Shown here: positions 54,841-64,000 of the stretch, piece after piece | How positions within the stretch are numbered: the first letter of the stretch is position 1 | How the letters are laid out: each line of letters opens with the position of its first letter | From: Anoplolepis gracilipes | Lineage: Eukaryota > Arthropoda > Insecta > Hymenoptera > Formicidae | Assembly: GCF_047496725.1 (NCBI RefSeq) | Contig: NC_132979.1 | Coordinates: 12,255,001 to 12,319,000 of the forward strand | Length of the DNA stretch: 64,000 nt | Direction of reading: 5' to 3' | Translations under genes and position numbers: made by a program | Notes under the pieces: generated by a model | Databases searched by the model: none | What the model saw: only the letters and a program-made list of their open reading frames with translations | Told to the model about the DNA's origin: nothing

Positions 54841-56345
54841 GAATTTTTTTGAAGAAATAATTGAACAAATGCTGCAATTTCGTGGAGAGGTGTGTTTTGG
54901 GGTGCTTTTTGGCATATCAAAAGTCCCTATGCGTGGAAGCTACGGAAAACTCACAGTAGTGACAAAAAGGTCCAAAAAACCGGTTTTTCGTAAATAATTC
55001 GAAAAGTATCAAGTTTACAAGCAAAAACATGAATATCAAAATTGTAGCTAATAAAATTCCGCACAATTTGGTTTTTTATAGAACTCCGTACGACCAATAG
55101 AAGCCGAGATAGAATTTTTTAAAATATGGGTCATTTTGCGACGCGACGTAAACGCGCTCGCGCGTCGTGCATTTTTCGTTAATATTTCAATCTAATATTG
55201 AAAGTCGCAAAATTTGAATTTTAAAAGGTATTTTGCAAAATAGCTCACTTCCGGTTGACTGTAGGCTATAATAACATATATATTAATTAAAGACAATTAA
55301 ATTATCTTTAAAATGAGCTGTGGCCGACCCTCCTATGATAAATCGTTTATGAGTTATAGGTGTTTAAAAATAAAGGCCAATATACATTTTTATTAAAAAT
55401 TACAGTTATAGTGCAAAAACGTATGGGTAACAATTTTTTAAAAATTAGTTTCAACCTATTTTTATTAGTTCATATACATATGAAAATGGTCCAGCTGCGT
55501 AAGTCCATCACGAGATGTGTTTTACTAAAAAAACAGGCATTGGAAAAATGCTGTACTTCGGATAAATTATGCCAAAATTGCATTTTTATATCTTTTCTTG
55601 TCTATATCTTCATTTCTATCAACTTATGAAGAAAATGCACACGACCTAAATTGAAGGAAATTTTGTTACCTTCAATTTAGGTCCTGTGCATTTTCTTTGT
55701 AAAGTTGACAGAAATGAAGATATAGACAAGAAAAGGAATGAAAATGCAATTTTGGCATAATTTATCCGAAATACAGCATTTTTCCAATGCGCTATATGCG
55801 TGCGATCAGTAATTTTTGAGTTATAATCGACTTTTTCACACGAAAATTGTAGTTTTAGCCACTAACAGCGCACTTAAAAAATTTTTAAATATTCGTATCT
55901 CCGCAAATATCGATCGCACAGGAATAAAAAAAACGCAATTTATTTGCAATTTAGTGCTCTACAACTTTCATTTAAATGATTTTGCGATCCAAATGGCCAT
56001 TTTCGAAATATTAACGAAAAATGCACGACGCGCGAGCGCGTTTTCGTCGCGTTGCAAAATGACCCAAATTTTAAAAAATTCTATCTCAGCTTCTATTGGT
56101 CGTGCGGAGTTCTATAAAAAACCAAATTGTGCGGAATTTTATTAGCTACAATTTTGATATTCATGTTTTTGCTCGTAAACTTGATACTTTTCGAATTATT
56201 TACAAACAACCGGTTTTTTGGACCTTTTTATCACCACTGTGAGTTTTCCGTAGTTTCCACGCATGGGGACTTTTGATATGTCAAAAAGCACTCTAAAACA
56301 GACCTCTCCACAAAATTGCAGCATTTGTTCAATTATTTTTTCCAA
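54841..56345. repeat. 1.5-kb foldback with about 700-bp arms
   Basis: Arms mirror each other from GAACAAATGCTGCAATTTCG (54863) and its inverse at about 56310 inward, through CGACGCGCGAGCGCG-type GC islands at about 55150 and 56025. At the centre, GACCTAAATTGAAGG and CCTTCAATTTAGGTC (55647-55684) form a hairpin. No coding sequence. It resembles a large MITE or terminal-repeat remnant. Confidence 0.8.
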
Positions 56346-56581
56346 ATCGTGAAATATCGAGCAATTTTACTGGGCTATAAAAGGAATAATCTGTTTATCG
56401 AGAAATTCTTTATGTCTCGCTATATCATTTTCAGTTAGTTCTTCTTTATTTTGTGAATAACTAACAATGATGCAATCGTCATCTTGTTCCGCATTTGTCA
56501 GAACAGTAACAGTAGTATTAGTTGCTTCCATTGGTAAAATATTGGATTCGCAACATTGACTTTCTTCGATAATATTTTCGT

Positions 56582-57200
56582 CTATATTATATTGTCGACG
56601 ATTTTTTTGACCAGTAAATTTTGGGTTGTTTCTTGAGCTTCTATTATATATTTAGGATTTCTAATAGGCATATGTCTATTATGTCGATTATCCAAGATTT
56701 CGAGCAGCATACAATCATAATAGAAACGTGTTAAAAAGGGCAGCATTTGAGTATTCCAAAATACATTGTCCCTATTAACACTTATTATTTTTAAGCTCCT
56801 TGGCGTTCACACAGTGAAAATACAATATTCTCGCTGCGTTACACTTAACTGGCCTTGGACTTGATAGAAAAATCGATGTTTTGACTCATTCATTTTATCT
56901 AGATTTTTCTTATCAAAAACGCTTTTTAATTGAGGCAGCGTCTTTATAGCCTCTTCCGCTGTTAAATATTCAGCTGATAGAGGACATTTTATTTCTACCA
57001 GGCCATCTTTATCTATGAGCCCATCAGGAGAAGCACCCAAGCATGGATTTTTAACATCAATGAATAATCCGCAAGTTTTAATCTCCTTTTTCTTTTTTTT
57101 TGCCCAATCTTTTTTGCAATTTTTTTCCTCTCGCAACTATATTTCATAGCCGCGGTATCGATAGAGGGAGGGAACAAAATGTTCTTTACAATTGCAGCGT
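56582..57200 (-). pseudogene. YqaJ/lambda-exonuclease-family nuclease, broken
   Basis: The frame 57136-56807 carries GLFIDVKNPCLGASPDGLID, with Asp38, then GLVEIKCP with Glu49 and Lys51, the PD-(D/E)xK core, and FFYQVQGQLSVTQREYCIF, the YqaJ closing motif. A TGA at about 56805 lies where family members usually have Trp; the same frame then stays open to TAG 56582. An upstream frameshift near 57130 separates SIDTAAMKYSCE. These nucleases digest DNA from ends in phages and accompany certain insect transposons. The tandem array at 57210 starts directly upstream and seems to have grown in the 5' part of the gene. Confidence 0.75.
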
Positions 57201-57209
57201 AAAATGTCA

Positions 57210-57940
57210 CATGCAAACCGCATCTGGCATAAAATGCAACCAACTCACGAATAAATCGCCTTTGGGATAATTTTTTAACCAGTGCCCACATGCAAACCGC
57301 ATCTGGCATAAAATGCAACCAGCTCACGAATAAATCGCCTCTGGAATAATTTTTTAACCAGTGTGCCTTGCAAACCGCATCTGGCATAAAATATTGCAAC
57401 CAGATTACGACTAAATCACCTCTGGAATAATTTTTTAACCAGTACGCATATGCAAACCGCATCTGGCATAAAATGCAACCAGCTCACGAATAAATCGCCT
57501 CTGGAATAATTTTTTAACCAGTGTGCCTTGCAAACCGCATCTGGCATAAAATATTGCAACCAGATTACGACTAAATCACCTCTGGAATAATTTTTTAACC
57601 AGTACGCATATGCAAACCGCATCTGGCATAAAATGCAACCAGCTCACGAATAAATCGCCTGTGGGATAATTTTTTAACCAGTGCGCACATGCAAACCGCA
57701 TCTGGCATAAAATGCAACCAGCTCACGAATAAATCGCCTCTGGGATTATTTTTTAACTAATGCGCACATGCAAACCGCATTTAGTACGAAATATTACAAC
57801 CAGCTCACGAATAAATCGCCTCTGGGATAATTTTTTAACCAGTACGCTTTGCAAACCACATCTGGCATAAAATATTGCAACCAGATTACGACTAAATTGC
57901 CTCTGGGATTATTTTTTAACTAATGCGCACATGCAAACCA
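57210..57940. repeat. About 80-bp tandem repeat, 9 copies, with 158-bp higher order
   Basis: Units begin GCAAACCGCATCTGGCATAA at about 57213, 57292, 57370, 57449, 57528, 57608, 57688, 57768, 57848 and a last partial one. Two unit types, with ATGCAACCAGCTCACG or ATATTGCAACCAGATTACG, alternate at 57370-57690, giving a 158-bp repeat present twice almost exactly. Confidence 0.85.
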
Positions 57941-58744
57941 CATTTTAATAATAGATTTTATATATACTACTTATATGTTTTATTTAGGAATTGTTTTAAA
58001 GATATGATTTGGAAAAAAATGTAAAACAATTTTCATAATACTAATGTTTTAATGGACTTTATGGAAGTCAAGTTACAAAATATTATCGTTTTCAAATGAT
58101 ACAAGTCATCACTCAAAAAGTGTGATTAATGACGTTAAAAATCCGTCTTGTGTTAATAGAAATATTTGGATTTTTAGATTAATGGACAATTTCAAGAACA
58201 TTATAACATTATTTTATTATTTTGATAATTTGATTATTAGAGAATAAAGTATGTGCTTTATAAAAGTGAAAGTGTCAAATGGGACATTGTAACTTTCTCT
58301 ATATATATTATATTATTTAAATAATATTATATATTATTATATTTTATATATATATATTATATATGTATATATTATTTATATATAAATTATGAATCAAAAT
58401 TCATATTTGATAAAAAATATAAATTTATTGGAAAATAAGATCGCTCTTTGAGTAATGAAATCTTTCATTCGAAAACGATATGCCATAACATATTTGGATA
58501 ACAATATAATATAATAAATAACATATGATATAACAACATTAAAACATTTCCTTTTATATAAATGAAAATATTAACCTTTTCATCCAGCTTTTCTTGAAGA
58601 AAACTCTATGTTGACAGAGGGACAAATATTTCTAATCGTGCTGTTGACCTATAAATAACTAACACTACACAAATAACTTCACTACACTAAACGATATTAG
58701 AGCGTGCATCAGTAATGTCAAATCAGATGCATGGCTCACTCTCC
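57941..58744. other. AT-rich stretch
   Basis: A TAT-rich run lies at 58295-58390; no gene. Confidence 0.6.
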
Positions 58745-58839
58745 GTATGACGCACACACAAGCGCGAGTCGTGTATATGTGGCACCGCGCACGTACCAAG
58801 CTCACATGTAAACGGCTCGCGCTTGTGTGTGTGTCATAC
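58745..58839. repeat. Hairpin with 24-base arms
   Basis: GTATGACGCACACACAAGCG plus CGAG at 58745-58768 is mirrored by CTCGCGCTTGTGTGTGTGTC plus ATAC at 58816-58839, with one mismatch; the loop is 47 bases. Confidence 0.75.
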
Positions 58840-58989
58840 GGGTCATGAGCCGGTTCGGTATCACCGGCGTGCATGTATATTACTCTACGCATGAAACAGA
58901 CAAGGATAGTACTATTGTCCTTCCTTGTCACAGAAAAAGATTAAACTTTGACTATGACTCGCGACACCAGTCAATCTGCTGGTGCACTA

Positions 58990-59384
58990 ATCTACTGCTC
59001 TTTTTTATCCTCGATTTTCATATGATAATATGCACGAAAGTGTTTTAAAACGAAATTATTTTTACTAGACCTCAAAATCATTTCTAAAAGTTTACATATA
59101 TTCTTTCATGCATTTCCAAGCGGGAATCTATCTTATTTTGTACGTGCAAATTGCAAAACTTTTATATTAAACAAATATATGTATGACTTGACGCTAGCAG
59201 TCGATAATTTAAAACTGTAATTTTTTTTCTTGTTTTTAACTGAAAATTGAACATAACCCGGTTCGTTATTATATGTACTTTAATCATGGAGAAGCATTTT
59301 TCATTCTGTGCAACCAATTTAATAATTTCGTTTAAAAACTAAACAATCGTTTTGATCGGTAAGGTAGTACGGTACGGTATCCCC
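58990..59384. repeat. Transposon right-end repeat, copy 2
   Basis: Pairs with 51780-52193 and ends GGTACGGTATCCCC at TTAA 59385-59388. Directly next to it is the broken capsid gene. Confidence 0.55.
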
Positions 59385-60176
59385 TTAATGACCCAAATGC
59401 TTGGTTGTACGCTGCAACAGCGGAAACTCGTACAGATCCCACGAGCGAAAACCCATGCTGAGGTAGCGTCCGCTTTCCAGAGCGCGCAGCATAGACAGCT
59501 TCTTAATTTCACTCGACAGCACATGTGACATTCGCCATTGTATCTTGAATATGTTGATCACAGGCTCTATCGTCGAAGCTCCAACCAGACAATTGTTGTC
59601 ATTGCGCGATCGTATTAAGATCAACTCGTCACGAGCGTTAATTACTATGCGTCTGTAATCCTCGCAAAATCCCAATAACATGTAGAGTGGTACGCAAAAA
59701 TTAAAGTGTCCATTCACAGTAGTTGGATCACTCCAGCCAGCATTTCTCATAATCACGCTTCTATCGGATGATATTGTTACATAGTTTTTGAGCATACTTG
59801 TTATTCCCACGTTTCTGTTGCGATTAATCTCCACGCCATTGAGTTCGTATCGAATCTCGTCAAACATGAATGCTACGCAATTATTTTGCAGTACACATTA
59901 GATCCGTCAGTTGGATTGTTTATCTTCAATTCTCCCTCGATGTATAAGAAACTCTCGTACGGCAATGTATACAGATCCGGTTGTTGTATGGGTATTCTTA
60001 TCTCGTCACTGTGTCCGAACGTTGTGTTGGCGAATGGGTTGTAGGCATGAGTTTCAATCTTGACGATGCGATCGTCAAAGATTGGTTCGTCCGCAATGTT
60101 GAGAATGTCAGTCATCGTTCAAATGTTTCGCACCGCGAATCCCAAAGATTGTAAAAACGCAACGTTTGATGCGTTT
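59385..60176 (-). pseudogene. Second Maverick major capsid copy, 5' part
   Basis: On the minus strand the capsid starts at ATG 60115 (MTDILNIADEPIFDDRIVKI). The first frame is open to 59873; after a one-base shift near 59885 the frame 59867-59385 continues (MFDEIRYELNGVEINRNRNV, FNFCVPLYMLLGFCEDYRR) and ends at the TTAA transposon junction, at the point matching residue 249 of the first copy. The last codons of the small upstream ORF precede it (60176-60118). About 75% of residues match the copy at 3057-4223, so they come from different Maverick lineages or an old duplication. Confidence 0.75.
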
Positions 60177-60233
60177 AATTTCTTTTTCTTAGTGCCGGAT
60201 GATTGCGTATTAGCAAATCTCGATGTTGTTATT

Positions 60234-60304
60234 GTGACGTCCCGCCAAAATTATAAAATTTTAAAAAAAATATAAAATACACTGTTCAATTATAAAATGT
60301 ACGC

Positions 60305-60335
<31 letters not shown>

Positions 60336-61380
60336 CGGCATATTACCAAATGCTTGCTTATATAAAACTATAATTAAGTAATGTTGTCCTTAATGAATAA
60401 AATAATCATACAGTCAAAATTCTTTTACGATCACACCTTTCAAATATATATATATATATATGTCTAGAGGCAGTTTTCGGGACATTTTTATACTACCTGA
60501 TTTTATTATTTCATATTATGCAGAACATTAATATAGACCCAGTGGCAGCATATTTTTCTTTTATATGCCATATTTTTTTTAGCCAATTTAATTTTGTATA
60601 GAAAGGCAGTTTTCAGGACCTTTCATTTATTTTGCATTTATTACATTACAATTAAACAAAATCATTTTTCATGAGTGAAAATACATTTAAGAAAAAAAAA
60701 CTAATAATTCTAATTGTAAGAAATTGAATTTAATATATATAAACGGCAAAATTAGAATAATGTCCTGAAATATACCTTTTTACATCTATATATAAATTTA
60801 TATAAATAGGCAGTTTCCAGAACCTTTCTTTTATTGTATATAAATCTAATTACAATTGAACAAATTGCTTTTCATTAATAGAAATTTCTTTAAGAACAAA
60901 ATACTAATAATTCCAAATGCAATAAATAACAATTAGTATTTTTCAATGGCAAAAATACAATGATGTCCTGAAATATGTCTTTTATAGCAATATAATAACT
61001 TTATGTAAATTCACATTTTCCAGGACATTATAATATTTTTAATATTTATTGTTATAGTTGACGTATCTGTAAGGATTTTTTATAAATTAATAATAATTAA
61101 TCAAAGTAATAATATTTATTTATTATAAAGTAATAATAATTATTTAATTTCGAAAATTCATTGTAACAGGCGCAATTATTTAATATCTCAGAAAACATTT
61201 TGCGCACAAATATCCAACAATTCACGTACAAAAATGGCTCATACTGTACAAGCAAAATTACTTATTGAAGTGCGTCAAAGAGCAAATATCTAGCACTATT
61301 TGCATGCGTGATTGTAAATTAATACAAAATATACCTTTCTTTGCATCAACAAAATGCATAGGCATATACATTTTTAGCAA
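60234..61380. repeat. AT-rich repeats with AGGCAGTTTTCAGGACCTTT motif
   Basis: Begins TGTGACGTCCCGCC, similar to the LTR start at 11907. TA runs at 60304-60332 and 60447-60461. The motif AGGCAGTTTTC/AGGAC recurs at about 60470, 60604, 60810 and 61015, and 60604-60809 and 60810-61015 are a diverged tandem pair of about 205 bases. It may be an LTR whose end is GGACA at 61027. No gene. Confidence 0.4.
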
Positions 61381-61389
61381 CATCCATTT

Positions 61390-62410
61390 TATTATAGTTC
61401 TGTGGATGTCCGCGCATATATCGATTTATTATTTCTTTTTTTAGTTAGCAGAATTTTGTACTACTTGTGTAACATAATCCACAGTTTTGACTTCCAACAT
61501 GAATACTTGATCAATCTGCAGATAAAAATCAATTGCGTTGCTGCAAAAAGAAAATTCGTAGCAGGTGAATGTTGTATTTTGGAAAATGCAGAAAATGTTA
61601 TTCTTTAAATAAACAAATACGTTCAGTAAAATGATCTTCTAAAAATTATTCATAATCTCGGATCTGTCGTGTAAAAAATTAACCGACCTGAAAACTGCCA
61701 ATTGATAAAAAACTGCATATAACTTTTATTGAACATATTTGTTTATTTAAGGAATAATATCTCCTGCAATCTTTTAAAATACAAGGTTTAGTTCCCACAA
61801 TATTTTGTACAATAACGCAATCGATGTCATCTGCAGAATTACCAATTAATGCTGGTATACAGAGTTTCCATAAAGTCAGTCTCCACACCTATATTCCGGA
61901 AACGACCCAAAATTATAAAGTTAAAACTGTAAATTATCACAGTTCTGTGAATGTCCACATATATATCGATTTATTATTTCTTTTTTTAGTTGACAGAATT
62001 TTGTACTACTTGTGTAATATAATCCACAGTTTTGATTTTCAGTATTTGGTCAATCTGCAGATAGAAATCAATCGCGTTACTGCAAAAAAAATTTGTGGCA
62101 GATGAATCTTGTGTTTCCGAAAATTGCAAAAAATGTTATTCTTTAAATAAATAAATACGTTTAGTAAAGTGACCATTTAAGAAGCATTTATAATCGCGTT
62201 TTTTTCGTGTTGAAAGAAACGACCTGAAAATTGTCATTTTCGTGTATACATATAGACCTGATAACTGCCAATTGATCAAAAACTGTATATAACTTTTATG
62301 GAACATATTTGTTTATTTAAGGAATAATATCTTCTGCAAACTTTTAAAATACAAGGTTTAGCTCTTACGATATGTTTCTTGTGCAGTAATGCAATCTATG
62401 TCAATATGTA
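61390..62410 (+). repeat. About 550-bp tandem duplication, diverged
   Basis: 61390-61840 and 61938-62410 align: TCTGTGGATGTCCGCGCATA / TCTGTGAATGTCCACATATA, TTTGTACTACTTGTGTAA in both, AACATATTTGTTTATTTAAG in both. The second copy has an insertion around 62225. Frames of about 60-90 codons within it are not convincing. Confidence 0.7.
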
Positions 62411-62775
62411 AATTGACTAAATATTGGTGGTATATGAAGTAAAAATTATGGATTATATCCACATGTACTGGTTTATTTTTCTTTTAGTTATATAATTAAG
62501 CATATCACAATTAACCGTCACAGATACATAATTGTAAATAAATAAAATTTGTAGATTCAGATTGTTTACTACTTAATAAACTAACTTTTTATATTAAATG
62601 ATCTCTACATATGAAATAATTTTGAGTTTCTTTAACAATGTAATTTTTTATTTTAAATAACTGTTAACATTATAAAAAAAATGTTACAGATAAATTTAAT
62701 TATAACAGTATTCAATTTATCTTAATTCAGTTATAAAAAAAAGACAACGTGCAAATGTACAATGGAAATGTATAC
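62411..62775. other. AT-rich, no gene
   Basis: Nothing recognisable on either strand. Confidence 0.6.
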
Positions 62776-62828
62776 CAATCCTAATCGAGTATTTGGCTCT
62801 CCGAAAGTCAAATGCTCGATTAGGATTG
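62776..62828. repeat. 53-nt strong hairpin
   Basis: CAATCCTAATCGAGTATTTG and CAAATGCTCGATTAGGATTG pair as arms of about 22 bases with only G-T wobbles around a short loop. Size resembles a small-RNA precursor or short MITE. Confidence 0.7.
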
Positions 62829-63283
62829 TTTGATTCTTACGGTTACGGTTAAGTTATGGATTTTATGTGTGAAGGCTTTTACTTTTTCTGCATTAATACA
62901 AATTAAATACATTTATTCTTATAATACAAACTATCTATAACATTCTCTTGATAATGTTACTAATAATTTTCCATTTTCAGATATTACATTGCAAAGAGAT
63001 AAGTTTTATATTATTAAATTTATTGAAAATATGTCCCGAAAGCTGCCATTGTATATTATCTCGCAGTTTTCAGGACTATTCAGAAAAGGAGATTCTGTGT
63101 TCTGAAAATGATCATTAAAACAATTATTTAAATAATTAATATCCACAGTAATTTCTGCTTTCATTTATTTTATATATGTAATTTAACGAATTTTATTTAT
63201 ATGTATTTATTGAAATCACCAAAAATTATGCCAATACATTAGATTTTCATAAAAAAAATTTTTAAGGACATTTATAAGGTCAA

Positions 63284-63418
63284 TATTACATTTGTCATAC
63301 GACAATTTTTCAAGCGTATTGATTAGCTGTAGGATAGAAGAGTTCTCAACTCTCTAGATATTTTCTATCCTGAAACCAATCAACACGCTAGAAAAACTTG
63401 TTATACGACAAATGTAAT
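63284..63418. repeat. 135-nt hairpin
   Basis: ATTACATTTGTCATACGACA at the left and TGTTATACGACAAATGTAAT at the right start a stem of about 60 bases with bulges, through AGCGTATTGATTAG / CCAATCAACACGCT and GGATAGAAGA / TTTTCTATCC. Confidence 0.7.
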
Positions 63419-64000
63419 AGCACTATTAATGCTGCCTCATAAATGATATATATTTACAAAACATCGAAGTAATTATAAATTATAAATTAGCTCGCTAATA
63501 TCAAAACACTTTAATTAAATTTTTAAACGTATATGAAAAATACTTGATATTATTGATAATATTCTTCAATTATACGGATCTATCTAATCTATTTACAACA
63601 CATTGTTCATGGTTTATCCAAAAGTCAGGATCTATAATATATTACTTCATCGATCGCTCTATGATTAATTATCTCGTGTCGAGTATGATGGCTGATTTAA
63701 GATTACACACATACACGCACACACCATATATATGTACATTATATACCTGAAAAATATGCATACATATGTGTGTGTGTGTAATCGTACATATGCGTGTATG
63801 TAATATTTTTAATTAACATTAATAATGAGTGGGTGAAGGTCGATTGCGAGACGTTAAAGTGACAAGTTGCGCGCCCACGCGATCGTGTGGATAGTGATCA
63901 GATGGTCGGGTACTGAATTGTCGTTCGTGTGTTTGTGTACGTGTGGTCGTGTCGGTGTTTAACAGGTATTACGAGAAGGTGTAGTGTCGTTAAAGTGTTA
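63419..64000. other. Right end of window; G/T-rich tail
   Basis: AT-rich to about 63820, with CA and GT runs near 63705-63780. The last 180 bases are markedly richer in G and T and contain ACAGGTATTACGAG (63961 on), a possible splice-site-like sequence. It could be the 5' region of a gene beyond the window, but no ORF supports this. Confidence 0.3.

Larger units (their letters stand above)
52194..59388. mobile_element. Candidate TTAA-flanked transposon block
   Basis: The block starts TTAAGGGGATACCG and ends CGGTATCCCCTTAA, a 14-base inverted end including the TTAA. It contains minisatellites, foldbacks and a YqaJ nuclease pseudogene on the minus strand. TTAA targets are used by piggyBac and Kolobok elements; YqaJ nucleases accompany some cut-and-paste transposons. 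No transposase was recognised, and the capsid gene it appears to interrupt at 59385 is not seen continuing to the left. Treat as a hypothesis. Confidence 0.35.

Noticed and set aside
57210..57940. CRISPR-like array of regularly spaced repeats
   Set aside because: Units are contiguous tandem repeats without unique spacers, in a eukaryotic setting.

Overview
The window reads as non-coding, transposon-packed insect chromosome. It resembles a hymenopteran (ant-like) genome, judged by the families present: Maverick/Polinton (adintovirus-type) capsid genes, BEL/Pao and Ty3/gypsy elements with captured envelope genes, and many foldback MITEs and TA microsatellites. The species is an inference from element style, not something the sequence proves. 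I found no confident single-copy host gene. Almost every recognisable coding stretch is mobile or viral in origin, and most are broken.

Layout. 1-4870 (+): a compact virion-gene block of a Maverick/adintovirus-like element: phospholipase A2, core protein X, adenain-type protease, a broken penton-like minor capsid gene, a small ORF split by a solo LTR (2057-2922, TSD GGAC), the major capsid protein, and an unassigned conserved ORF. 5560-6171: decayed three-exon gene of unknown function. 6880-7335: two minisatellites. 7575-11251 (-): internally deleted BEL/Pao element with TSD TATGT. 11252-17850 (-): the 3' half of an envelope-bearing Ty3/gypsy element: integrase, three related small cysteine-rich ORFs, envelope glycoprotein, polypurine tract, LTR. 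17853-20700: AT-rich repeats. 20881-24703 (+): degenerate gypsy element, ended by a foldback. 25703-26441: solo LTR. 26698-32597 (-): errantivirus-like gypsy with a baculovirus-F-type envelope remnant. 32598-34395 (+): 5' LTR, tRNA-Leu primer site and gag start of the same LTR family as two solo LTRs. 35798-36286: Tc1/mariner-type MITE. 37950-43320 (+): gypsy element whose integrase matches the one at 17147-17848, so the window holds the 5' part of one copy and the 3' part of another. 43321-46690: GC-rich repeats, exon-like signals and a tRNA-like sequence inside a foldback. 46690-50690: giant palindromic repeat. 52194-59388: block bounded by TTAA and GGGGATACCG/CGGTATCCCC ends, holding a YqaJ-type nuclease pseudogene. 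59385-60240 (-): second, broken Maverick capsid copy. 60240-64000: AT-rich, tandem duplications and two strong hairpins.

How it fits together. The 1-4870 genes are packed like a late virion operon (7-nt overlap, 2-nt gap) and belong to one particle. The LTR elements are nested: the order of insertion can be read from target duplications. The most unusual coding content is the set of three paralogous C-x2-C proteins between integrase and envelope at 14094-16960, for which I recognise no described counterpart.
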